DNA of 41,284 bases from an uncultured Campylobacterales bacterium. Its GTDB lineage: Bacteria; Campylobacterota; Campylobacteria; Campylobacterales; Arcobacteraceae. The position numbers and the translations under genes were made by a program. The stretch lies in NCBI GenBank assembly GCA_947503785.1, contig CANNFB010000019.1, forward strand, positions 1-41,284, in the 5' to 3' direction. This document shows, in pieces, positions 26,309-33,260 of this stretch; position 1 is the stretch's first letter; each line of letters begins with the position of its first letter. Below the pieces are notes generated by a model. That model was not told where the DNA came from. It saw only the letters and a list, made by a program, of their open reading frames with translations, and ran no database searches.

Positions 26309-26770
26309 ATGGATATTGCATCAGGTATAGCTTCTATACAACTAGCGTTAGATTTATCTAAAGGTATTAAAGCAAGTAAAGACCTTATGAATAATGGAGA
26401 AGTAAACTTACAGATTATTGAGTTAATGGAGGCATTAGTAGATGCAAAAGGAGGACTAGTTGAAGCTAAGAATCAAATAGTAGATAAAGATAAGCTTATT
26501 ATGGAATTACAAAAGAAACTTAAAGTAAGTAGTAATATTTTTGATAAAGATAATAGCCCTTTTGTATGGATGAAAAACAAAGAAGAAAAAGACATAGCTT
26601 ACTGCTCTAAGTGTTATGCAAAAGATGGTATTTTAGCAAAGGTTATGAATGATAGACCAATGCAGAACTTGGGAACACATCAGTGCCCTGTATGTGAATC
26701 ATGGTTTGGTAAGAAAAAGGACCCTCAATCAGAATTAGATAAAGCTTTTGGGGATGTATTTGGAAAATAA
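26309..26770 (+). CDS. Zinc-ribbon protein of phage type
   Basis: A 153-residue cytoplasmic protein. The N-terminus (MDIASGIASIQLALDLSKGI) and helical middle (about 30-75, likely coiled coil) are followed by a zinc ribbon with C99/C102 (YCSKC) and C126/C129 (HQCPVC). Uncharacterised proteins with this start and a C-terminal zinc ribbon occur in prophages. The ATG at 26309 has AAGGA 10 bases upstream; the frame opens earlier at 26255 but without a well-placed site. It is transcribed opposite to the flanking genes of the element. Confidence 0.65.
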   Translation: MDIASGIASIQLALDLSKGIKASKDLMNNGEVNLQIIELMEALVDAKGGLVEAKNQIVDKDKLIMELQKKLKVSSNIFDKDNSPFVWMKNKEEKDIAYCSKCYAKDGILAKVMNDRPMQNLGTHQCPVCESWFGKKKDPQSELDKAFGDVFGK

Positions 26771-27056
26771 ACAGATGATAAGACACACCTACGTAGTAAG
26801 TCACACTTAAAGACATCCTATACTAATCTTATGACATCAGTCTAAGTGTTTATTGATTAGGAGTTACATAAGGATGAGTATAGTAATTCTTTATCTTACC
26901 TATACTGCTACTTATGTTATTACCTATATTAATATTAGTTAAGGATTCAACAAAAGTATTCCTTTGTTATCTATTTCTATCTCACTTTAGTTTAACTAAC
27001 TAGAGTTTTTCTTCAACTATATATATACCATCCTTACCTTTTTGGTCATACTATAT
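26771..27056. other. Intergenic region with a possible 22-residue ORF (26874-26942, plus strand)
   Basis: No conventional gene is seen. An ATG at 26874 with AGGAG 10 bases upstream opens a 22-codon frame (MSIVILYLTYTATYVITYIN plus two residues) that would make one hydrophobic helix. Otherwise the sequence is AT-rich with no strong hairpin. The peptide is speculative. Confidence 0.3.
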
Positions 27057-27500
27057 TTATATAGCTATTTCATAAACACCTGTTCCTGTCTGTGTTATAG
27101 GTTCATCATCGGTATTATTAATATTATAATAGTTCAGTACCTTTTGAGAAAACTCATAATTCGACTTCTTACTTCTACCAATATCAAATCTTTCAGAATC
27201 TTTCTTTATCGCTTTTTTGCCTATATACCATTTGTACTTTGTTGACCCGACTTGAACAATTCTTAGATATCCTAACTCCGTTAACTCTTCTTTAGCTTTA
27301 AAATATGGCCTACGTGAAACTCCAAGTATTCTACAAGCTTTTTCATCTGCTAAATCTCCATCTTTTATATTCTCATAATAGATTAGACTCAATAGTTTAA
27401 ACGCATTAGCTGATAATTCAAGAACTGCCTCTTTCATTATTACTCTAGATTTTGTAACAGTAGCAACATATCTCCTTTTTGTTCTTCTTTCTTTTTCCAT
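27057..27500 (-). CDS. Winged-helix DNA-binding protein, possibly replication or regulatory
   Basis: A 147-residue basic protein. Its centre (about 25-90) reads as a helix-turn-helix of replication-initiator/RepA or phage-regulator type: LELSANAFKLLSLIYYENI, then ACRILGVSRRPYFKAKEEL as the recognition part, then a wing (YLRIVQVGSTKYKWYIG). The C-terminal 50 residues look disordered. The ATG at 27500 is preferred because AAGGAG lies 11 bases upstream; the ATG at 27509 is only 2 bases from it. It could be an initiator for a plasmid phase of the element or a transcription regulator. Confidence 0.65.
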   Translation of the reverse strand: MEKERRTKRRYVATVTKSRVIMKEAVLELSANAFKLLSLIYYENIKDGDLADEKACRILGVSRRPYFKAKEELTELGYLRIVQVGSTKYKWYIGKKAIKKDSERFDIGRSKKSNYEFSQKVLNYYNINNTDDEPITQTGTGVYEIAI

Positions 27501-27808
27501 CTCCTTCATCTCTCCTTATTTTTGTTAAGGAATTCACAGGTAAACCTTCAAAAGTTATTGAAAACTTACCTCTGATATCGTATTGTTTTATTTTGTTGAT
27601 TTTGTGGACTTCTTGTCCTATAGCGAGGGGGTTGAAGCAGAGCCCTAAAATAGGGTATTGTTAGAATTATGAAACAGGGTTAGTTTTTGGATTTAAAAGT
27701 GTTCTGTGTGAGCATCTGTGAGTCATTTATAGACCCTAGATATGAGATTATTAGTTGTAGATGTATTTAGCCTTTCAGGCATCATCTAGATGGATTAAAT
27801 CAGCTATC
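27501..27808. other. Intergenic region with short inverted repeats
   Basis: No gene is seen. The region holds CCCTAAAATAGGG (27643-27655) and the 10-bp palindrome CATCTAGATG (27783-27792). It is the likely promoter region of the winged-helix gene; the palindromes may be operator or recombinase sites, or chance. Confidence 0.35.
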
Positions 27809-27940
27809 TTACTTCTTCTTTTTCTTTCGTTTTAACTCTAGTTGATGTTTATAAAAACTCTTATCAACAATCGCAATAAGTATCAAAAATGAAATAAAAC
27901 AAATAGGAACAATGTAAACAACATCAAAAGGTAAATCCAT
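27809..27940 (-). CDS. 43-residue single-span membrane protein coupled to the recombinase
   Basis: The ATG at 27940 shares a base with the recombinase stop (TAATG), and AAAGGAG inside the recombinase tail lies 8 bases before it, so translational coupling is well supported. The peptide has a short acidic start (MDLPFDVVY), one membrane helix (about 9-25, IVPICFISFLILIAIV) and a strongly basic tail ending in KRKKKKK. The positive-inside rule puts the tail in the cytoplasm. No family was recognised. It is too short for usual gene-finding cut-offs. It could be a regulatory or toxic micro-protein of the element; this is inference. Confidence 0.65.
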   Translation of the reverse strand: MDLPFDVVYIVPICFISFLILIAIVDKSFYKHQLELKRKKKKK

Positions 27941-28623
27941 TACAGTACTCCTTTGTAATCAAGTATTCTTTTTACCTGTGTATGAGTAAAGTCTTTATCT
28001 GTTTTAGTTTTGATACCACGTTCATTCAGTCTAGTTGCAATACCACGTAAGCTCATGTCTTTCTTTTGATACCTCTTGATTGATGAGATAACTTTCTGTT
28101 CATCAGGGTTCTTCACTAGTGTCTTTGTTTTACCTTCTGTTACCACATCATAACCGTAAGGTATAGAACCTCCAAGTTTTTCACCCTTTGACTTCTTCAG
28201 ATTCATCGTTGCTTGTATTCTAGTTTTAATCATCTGTCTCTCGTAATCCGAAAATGCAGTTACAATCTGTTCCATCAGTAGAGACATTGGGTCATTTGAA
28301 TCACCATTAGTATCAACGATAATCAACTCAGCACCTTTTCGTGCTATCTCAGTCCGTATCCAACCTGTTTGCATTACATCCCTTGACAATCTATCAAGCT
28401 TCTGAACGATAACTGTGTCATCTTTCTTGATTGTGTTCAGCAGTTCCATAAGTCCTGTACGTTGTTCTAGTTTAGCTCCACTCATCGTATCACTGAACTG
28501 TTCTAGAATTGGCTCAAGGTCATTCTCTTTAGCAAAAGTGTTGATAACTTGTGTTTGTATCTCAAATGAATTAGACTGTTTGTTTTCATCTGTAGAGAGT
28601 CTTAGGTACGAATAGATAGGCAT
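27940..28623 (-). CDS. Serine recombinase (resolvase/invertase family)
   Basis: A 227-residue site-specific serine recombinase. The catalytic domain (1-145) has nucleophile S10 in YSYLRLST and the arginine motif KLDRLSRD, with the YERQMIKTR helix after it. Residues 150-225 form a short DNA-binding region in the style of the Recombinase domain (GGSIPYGYDV, SLRGIATRLNERGIKTK, THTQVKRIL). The length fits resolvases rather than large serine integrases. In an element that already has a tyrosine integrase it probably resolves multimers of a circular form or inverts a segment. It is followed by the overlapping 43-residue membrane protein gene. Confidence 0.92.
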   Translation of the reverse strand: MPIYSYLRLSTDENKQSNSFEIQTQVINTFAKENDLEPILEQFSDTMSGAKLEQRTGLMELLNTIKKDDTVIVQKLDRLSRDVMQTGWIRTEIARKGAELIIVDTNGDSNDPMSLLMEQIVTAFSDYERQMIKTRIQATMNLKKSKGEKLGGSIPYGYDVVTEGKTKTLVKNPDEQKVISSIKRYQKKDMSLRGIATRLNERGIKTKTDKDFTHTQVKRILDYKGVL

Positions 28624-29125
28624 TTGATAACTCCTTTAAGGTTGAATAGTGGTACACTTCAGTTGAACTGTTCCAAAATAGTAACAGATTTAGAGTGAAA
28701 CTGTCAAGAGCTTCGGAGAGAGAAACAACAAGAGAATACAACTCAAGAAGCCATTAAGTAGCTGAGGTAGAGAATGTAAGAATTTGTAAAGAGCGGGATA
28801 TTTGGTATCTCTTCATTTTAGGATGTAATCAATGAAAGAAGTCTCTTTTCAAGTAATCCTCCGTCTGCCTGATAGATTAGAAAGCAGATAGATATACAAT
28901 GACAAACCTAGTGATTAATAAATGCTCTCAGGGGCTTGTGTACACTTATGTATTACTTAAACAAAGAGAGATTATGGGAAGATATGAAGGAAAAAGAAAG
29001 GGCTACGGGGGGAATATTGAAGCCCTCTTCTACATATATGACCCTTCACAGATTTTTACTATTTTTTACTATTGCTTTTAGTGTTATTTTGATAGAATAA
29101 ATAAAAAAGTTATTAAGGGACCACA
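28624..29125. other. Intergenic region of the element, no convincing gene
   Basis: About 500 bases between the divergent recombinase and membrane coiled-coil genes. It should carry both promoters. CAGTTGAACTG near 28650 is a small palindrome just upstream of the recombinase gene and could be part of a res-type site. A 60-codon frame at 28899-29081 has no Shine-Dalgarno and unlikely composition. Confidence 0.4.
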
Positions 29126-30016
29126 TTGTTTATCGTTAAAATATTGTTAGTAATCATTTCAGTTGTTCTAGTTGTTAATCTCGGATTTTCACTCTTTGCT
29201 ATAGACAATACAGTAATGACTTGGATTAATGGCAAAGAATTAGATGTAACTAAGACTACAGACCTTTGGGGAATAAGAGGACAGATAGGTGATATCCTAG
29301 CAGGACATTTTTCTGCATTGGCTGTCTTTGCAATAGCCTATAGTATCATACTTCAAGTTGAAGCGAACAAACAAATGAGAGAAAGTATAGATAAACAAGA
29401 GAAAGCATTAAGACATACAGAAACTAATATTCAGCAACAAACTGAATCTAATATTGAACAAGCAACAAGTACACTTCAACAAGCAAAAGCTATAGAACTT
29501 CAAGCTAAATCTATAGAACAACAAAATGAAGCTTTAAGAATACAGTCTGAAACTCTAGAAGGACAAATAGAAGAACTTAAAGCATCTAGGGAAGAGAGTA
29601 AAAAACAAACAGAAGAATTTTTTATACAAAATATGAATGTAAAGTTAGATAGATATTACAAAATGATAGAAAGTAATGTGAATTCTATTGTTCCTCAGGA
29701 TGAAGTAGTTACATTTATGAATATTGCAGTAAAACAATTCCCTCATAGCCCAACCTTAAAAAAAGAAGAAGAAACAAAACTTGATGGATATAGGATGTTA
29801 TCCTTTAAGCTTTATCTCTTACTTGAACACATGTATTTAAATATTGAGCTTTGTAAAGAATATCAAAGTAGTCATGCAATGTTCTTAGAAGAATTTAAGT
29901 TAAAAATTCATACTGATTTTAAAATAGAAGCCATATGTATTATAGCAACAGAAGAACAAAGGGCTAAATATACTTTCTTTAAAATGCATAAGCCAAATGG
30001 AATACAAAATCCTTAA
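29126..30016 (+). CDS. Two-TM coiled-coil protein, candidate abortive-infection (PutAbiC-like) protein
   Basis: A 296-residue protein starting at TTG 29126, with AAGGGA 8 bases upstream. TM1 is at 3-26 and TM2 at about 58-76. The segment between and through TM2 (GIRGQIGDILAGHFSALAVF, then IILQVEANKQM) follows the GxxGDxxxG...Q(x)E layout of putative phage abortive infection proteins (PF16872). A long Gln/Glu-rich coiled coil spans about 77-170 with near-repeats of ATSTLQQAKAIELQAKSIEQ type. A C-terminal helical domain (about 175-290) follows. It lies next to the integrase at the end of a mobile element, the usual cargo position. The defence role is inferred; the TM/coiled-coil module also occurs in unrelated proteins. 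Confidence 0.65.
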   Translation: MFIVKILLVIISVVLVVNLGFSLFAIDNTVMTWINGKELDVTKTTDLWGIRGQIGDILAGHFSALAVFAIAYSIILQVEANKQMRESIDKQEKALRHTETNIQQQTESNIEQATSTLQQAKAIELQAKSIEQQNEALRIQSETLEGQIEELKASREESKKQTEEFFIQNMNVKLDRYYKMIESNVNSIVPQDEVVTFMNIAVKQFPHSPTLKKEEETKLDGYRMLSFKLYLLLEHMYLNIELCKEYQSSHAMFLEEFKLKIHTDFKIEAICIIATEEQRAKYTFFKMHKPNGIQNP

Positions 30017-30038
30017 CTAAAAATAAAGATGATGTATC

Positions 30039-31259
30039 CTAGTTGTAAACTAACTTATCTATCGCTTCCTTTAGAATCTCCAAAGGATAGCGACTTGCAT
30101 ACCTTCCCATCGTCATACCTTCATGTGTATGACCTAGAAGCTCTGAGATTACCAAAGGATTTACTTCCGCATACTTCAGTTGAGTAGCTAGTGTATGTCT
30201 CATGGAGTACATAACTTTTCTATCACTACAACTAACATTTGACTTTATATTACGAGAAAAGTAATGACTGATACTAGATTGTTTCACTTCAGTTAGAGCT
30301 AAGGGTAAGATTAAATGTATTCCTTTTGTTATCAAAATGTCATGAAACGGTATAATTCTATAGCTACTCCTATTTTTTAATATCTGTTTTTTATCTGTTA
30401 AATCAAAGTAATAAATATCATTTTTTGATTTTATTGAAGCTTTCCAGAGTTCAGATAATCTCATTCCTGTATAAGCAAGAGTGTAGAAAATAGCTTGTTT
30501 GTTCTCATCCTTAATACTATCAACTATTGAAAGTAAAGTCTTCATCTCTTCTTTCGTGTATGATTCTCTTTCTTCAAGTGGACTTATTGTAGATGTCATA
30601 CTTATGAACGTAGCAGGGTTATATGTTATGATTTGATGTGATTCACAATACTTAAAGAATCTCTTAATATATTTGATACAACTCTCAACGCGACCAAAGG
30701 AAAGCCTATCTTCTTTCTTTATCTTTATTTCAATAAGTTTCTTAATAGGAACACTTTTATATTGCTTTAGATTTCTAGAAGGGAGATTCTCTATTATGTT
30801 TTTTATTTTGATGAGGTCATTTAATGTTGTTTCTTTGACTTCACTCTTTTTGTTAATAAGATGAATAAATACTGATTGAAAAAAGCTAAGTACTGAATTA
30901 CGTGTAGTTAGACTGATGTCTTTTGAATTATAATACAGGCAGAAGTCATCAATAGTCTTTATATATGTATGAGTAGGCTGTAGGGGCTTATATGATGTGC
31001 TTTTATTATTCTCTAGTATATCAGTAATAAAAGTTTGACATGAAGTCTTTAGATATTCCTCTGTAGTGTTAAGTTCTGAATATAGTTTCAAAGTTAAGTA
31101 TTTGTTTAGTATGAGCGTAGCTTTTAACTTTGCTTCACTTTTATTTTTAGTCTTAAGACTTTTATTTATCTCTAATCGATTGAAGTAGGGTACTAGTTTT
31201 TTATAAACTCTTATTCTAAGTTTATAATAGCCATGTATAGTTTTTACTAAAGAATTCAT
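30039..31259 (-). CDS. int: Tyrosine integrase of the tRNA-Ser element
   Basis: A 406-residue site-specific recombinase. The N-terminal part (1-70) resembles the DUF6538/arm-binding start (IHGYYKLRIRVYKKL). A SAM-like core-binding domain is at about 95-215 and the catalytic domain at 230-400. Visible catalytic residues are R267 (AYTGMRLSEL), a lysine near 291-295, R354 and H355 (YSMRHTLAT), H377 (LLGHT) and nucleophile Y387 (GRYASRY). The usual histidine two residues before the second arginine is Y351 here minus one position (MYSMRH). It reads away from the tRNA 105 bases inside the intact attachment end, as expected for integration into a tRNA 3' half. Confidence 0.95.
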   Translation of the reverse strand: MNSLVKTIHGYYKLRIRVYKKLVPYFNRLEINKSLKTKNKSEAKLKATLILNKYLTLKLYSELNTTEEYLKTSCQTFITDILENNKSTSYKPLQPTHTYIKTIDDFCLYYNSKDISLTTRNSVLSFFQSVFIHLINKKSEVKETTLNDLIKIKNIIENLPSRNLKQYKSVPIKKLIEIKIKKEDRLSFGRVESCIKYIKRFFKYCESHQIITYNPATFISMTSTISPLEERESYTKEEMKTLLSIVDSIKDENKQAIFYTLAYTGMRLSELWKASIKSKNDIYYFDLTDKKQILKNRSSYRIIPFHDILITKGIHLILPLALTEVKQSSISHYFSRNIKSNVSCSDRKVMYSMRHTLATQLKYAEVNPLVISELLGHTHEGMTMGRYASRYPLEILKEAIDKLVYN

Positions 31260-31287
31260 TTTGTAATCTTTAAAATAAGTCTTAGTT

Positions 31288-31307
31288 TGTGTATCGTTTT
31301 GTGTATT
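31288..31307. repeat. Putative integrase arm-type site, right end
   Basis: An exact 20-bp copy of 25439-25458 in the same orientation, containing TTGTGTAT twice, 12 bases apart. It lies between the integrase start and the tRNA, 58 bp inside the right attachment repeat, so it may also overlap the integrase promoter. Confidence 0.7.
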
Positions 31308-31364
31308 GGTATGTATTTGAAACTTGAAGTAGATATTTAGATGTGTGTTGTAGAGCCTACATAG

Positions 31365-31453
31365 TGGCAGACAATATCGGATTCGAACCGATGGTAGATT
31401 GCTCTACGTTACCCTTCCAAGGTAGTGGATTAAGCCAGCTCTCCCAATTGTCT
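31365..31453 (-). tRNA. tRNA-Ser (anticodon GGA)
   Basis: Read on the minus strand, the 89-base gene has a 7-bp acceptor stem (AGACAAT with ATTGTCT), discriminator G and an encoded CCA. The anticodon loop is TTGGAAG, anticodon GGA. The long variable arm typical of serine tRNAs pairs GTAGA with TCTAC. The T-arm is ATCGG-TTCGAAT-CCGAT. Its 3' 60 bases are shared with the distal attachment site, so after integration this half is probably supplied by the element. Confidence 0.95.
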
Positions 31454-31547
31454 AATTGTAAGTTAAAATATTGTAATTTGTTTGTGTGTTTAAAATAAAA
31501 AGTTTTAAGTGTGGATAAAATGCTGTAGTAGAAATTTTGAGTAAAAA

Positions 31548-31573
31548 AAAGGATAGTATAAATACTATCCTTT
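31548..31573 (-). terminator. Terminator of the cold shock gene
   Basis: Perfect 11-bp arms (AAAGGATAGTA, 31548-31558, and its complement 31563-31573) with a TAAA loop. On the minus strand the hairpin is followed by a T-run, 10 bases after the cold shock stop codon. Confidence 0.88.
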
Positions 31574-31583
31574 AAATGAAAGA

Positions 31584-31802
31584 TTACAGTCCTGTAACGT
31601 TTTCTGCTTGAGGACCTTTTTCACCTTCAGCAACTTCAAAAGTAACTTTTTGATTTTCTTCTAAAGAAACTCTTCCGTAACCTGAGTTGTTGATTTGTCT
31701 ATAGTGTACAAATAAATCTTTACCACCATCGTCTGGTTGAATAAATCCAAAACCTTTTTCACTGTTGAACCATTTTACTGTTCCGTTTACTAAATTTGCC
31801 AT
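31584..31802 (-). CDS. Cold shock protein (CspA family)
   Basis: A 72-residue single cold shock domain, full length for the family. The RNA-binding motifs are RNP1 (KGFGFIQ) and RNP2 (LFVHYRQI), with the aromatic patch W11, F18, F20. The ending [11 protein letters not shown] is typical. The protein binds single-stranded nucleic acid and acts as an RNA chaperone. AAGGAA precedes the ATG. A long AT-rich upstream region could give the long 5' leader usual for these genes. Confidence 0.96.
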   Translation of the reverse strand: MANLVNGTVKWFNSEKGFGFIQPDDGGKDLFVHYRQINNSGYGRVSLEENQKVTFEVAEGEKGPQAENVTGL

Positions 31803-32541
31803 TGCAATTCCTTATGTGTTTAATATGCTAAATAATCTAAGATCAAATCAAAAATGCATATTAACTCTGTCAAAATTGTCTCAGTGTAACTGGCAAATAT
31901 GGCAAAATTATATAAATTTAAAGATGTATACTTCTAGATTAAAAACTTGAACCGATATTCTATCTCATCTAACCTTTAATTAATCCTTAAAGTAATGAAA
32001 AATAGATAGAAATTTGAAATTTTAGCCTCTGAGAGTGAAAATACTAGTAAAATACTATAAAAAACAACGGTTTATTTTTAAATTAAATATCTTTTTTTCC
32101 TTTCTCAAGCTTACTAATTGCATTTTAAAATGAATTTTATTCTAATATTAGTGTTTTTTAAGCTTAATTTGTCAAAGAAACTACTCCTTTTTATTTATTT
32201 AACAATGAATAAATCTACTTCTGTTCCTTCTAAATTTTGTAGTGAAGTAAAAATTCTAAAGTTTTTCTTGATTATCTTCTTTTATTATCAAGTTCATCAT
32301 ACTTATATGAAAACTTTATATCTTTATATGTGTTGATACTAAAAGTTCATTATTTATGATATATCTTTGTCATATATTTTACTAATTAATATAATTGGAA
32401 GATATTTTGTTTTCTGCAGATTTTAAATATCTCTTATATATTAAATAAATATCATGTGATAACATCATAAAAATATTATTTTATATGTTTATAATGTTTT
32501 TATGATACTATTTTTGGCTATAATTAATCAAGGGGTTTGAA
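31803..32541. other. 739-bp intergenic region between divergent regulators
   Basis: Very AT-rich. It should hold the promoter and probable long leader of the cold shock gene (minus) and the promoter of the orphan regulator (plus). A 72-codon frame at 32118-32336 is hydrophobic, has no Shine-Dalgarno and is judged chance. An imperfect inverted repeat near 32464-32506 is listed separately. Confidence 0.5.
32464..32524 (+). promoter_or_regulatory. Inverted repeat and -10 box upstream of the orphan regulator
   Basis: Arms 32464-32477 and 32493-32506 are reverse complements at 13 of 14 positions (ATCATAAAAA core) with 15 bases between. TATAAT follows at 32519-32524, so the right arm covers the expected -35 position. 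AGGGG lies just before the ATG at 32542. The layout suits self-regulation by the downstream DNA-binding protein. Confidence 0.5.
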
Positions 32542-33219
32542 ATGACTAATAAAAATAATAATATAGAGTTTTTAAATTTTAAAAAAATATTAATCCTTGG
32601 CACTAATATTGGTATAAAGGCAAGTATAAATAAATTATTAGAAAATAAAGTAAAAGAATTAAAATTTAATAATAAAATTATGAGTATTGAAGAATTAGTT
32701 TTATTTGATTTAATAATTGTTCATGTAAATTATTTTAAATTTGATAATCTAAATATATTTTATAAAGAATATGGAATTAATATTCCAATTATATGTATTA
32801 CTTCACAATTTGATGAAAATACGATGTTACTTACAAAGAATAATTCAGTTAAAAACATATTAATAGGCGAAGTTCAATTAGAACAAATTCATATGTATGT
32901 AACTATAGCTTTAAATGAAAGAAAAAAGATACAACTAGAAAATCATCATATTTATTGTTTGCAGAGTGCTAGGCTCTTTTACAAGCTTCAAGAAATAAAA
33001 CTAACTAAATACGAATCAAAGTTATTAAAACTAATGATATTAAATAAAGATTCTATTCTTACTTATAAGGAAATTGAAGATCAAGTTTGGGGTGAAAAAA
33101 AATGTTCAATATATAGCATGAGAAATATTGTAAATAAAATTAGAGATAAAAGTTTTCAGTCTATTATAAAAAATATTTCAAAAACAGGATACTTATTTAA
33201 TAATAGTGAGTTTTCCTAA
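32542..33219 (+). CDS. Orphan OmpR-type regulator with degenerate receiver domain
   Basis: A 225-residue protein. The C-terminal half (about 150-222) is a normal winged helix (LTKYESKLLKLMIL, LTYKEIEDQVWGE, SMRNIVNKIRDK, ISKTGYLF), very like the other two regulators in the window. The N-terminal half keeps the length and pattern of a receiver but has lost the acidic pair (ILILGTNIG) and the phospho-acceptor: the expected Asp falls at H61 in FDLIIVHVNYF. The conserved lysine is also absent. It should therefore work without phosphorylation, like atypical or pseudo-receiver regulators (HP1043/HsrA in Helicobacter is a known phosphorylation-independent example). No kinase gene is adjacent. Confidence 0.85.
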   Translation: MTNKNNNIEFLNFKKILILGTNIGIKASINKLLENKVKELKFNNKIMSIEELVLFDLIIVHVNYFKFDNLNIFYKEYGINIPIICITSQFDENTMLLTKNNSVKNILIGEVQLEQIHMYVTIALNERKKIQLENHHIYCLQSARLFYKLQEIKLTKYESKLLKLMILNKDSILTYKEIEDQVWGEKKCSIYSMRNIVNKIRDKSFQSIIKNISKTGYLFNNSEFS

Positions 33220-33260
33220 TATTGAATTAAGCTTTTGAAATTAAATATAGATCTGATATA

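Larger units (their letters stand above)
25253..31424. mobile_element. 6.1-kb integrative element inserted in tRNA-Ser(GGA)
   Basis: A 60-bp segment of the 3' half of tRNA-Ser occurs at 25253-25312 and again at 31365-31424 with one mismatch. The right copy is part of an intact tRNA gene; the left copy is only the fragment. A tyrosine integrase gene lies just inside the intact tRNA end. Between the repeats are a KilA-N protein, a small ORF, a zinc-ribbon protein, a winged-helix protein, a serine recombinase with a tiny membrane protein, and a membrane coiled-coil protein. No capsid, terminase, relaxase or type IV secretion gene is visible. Before insertion the order would have been HD-GYP gene, tRNA-Ser, cold shock gene. 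The element resembles a phage satellite or integrated small plasmid more than a complete prophage. Confidence 0.9.

Noticed and set aside
28899-29081. 60-codon plus-strand open frame upstream of the candidate defence gene
   Set aside because: No ribosome site and unlikely amino-acid pattern; more likely the leader or promoter region of the gene at 29126.
32118-32336. 72-codon plus-strand open frame in the intergenic gap
   Set aside because: AT-driven Phe/Leu/Lys composition, no Shine-Dalgarno and no promoter; judged chance.
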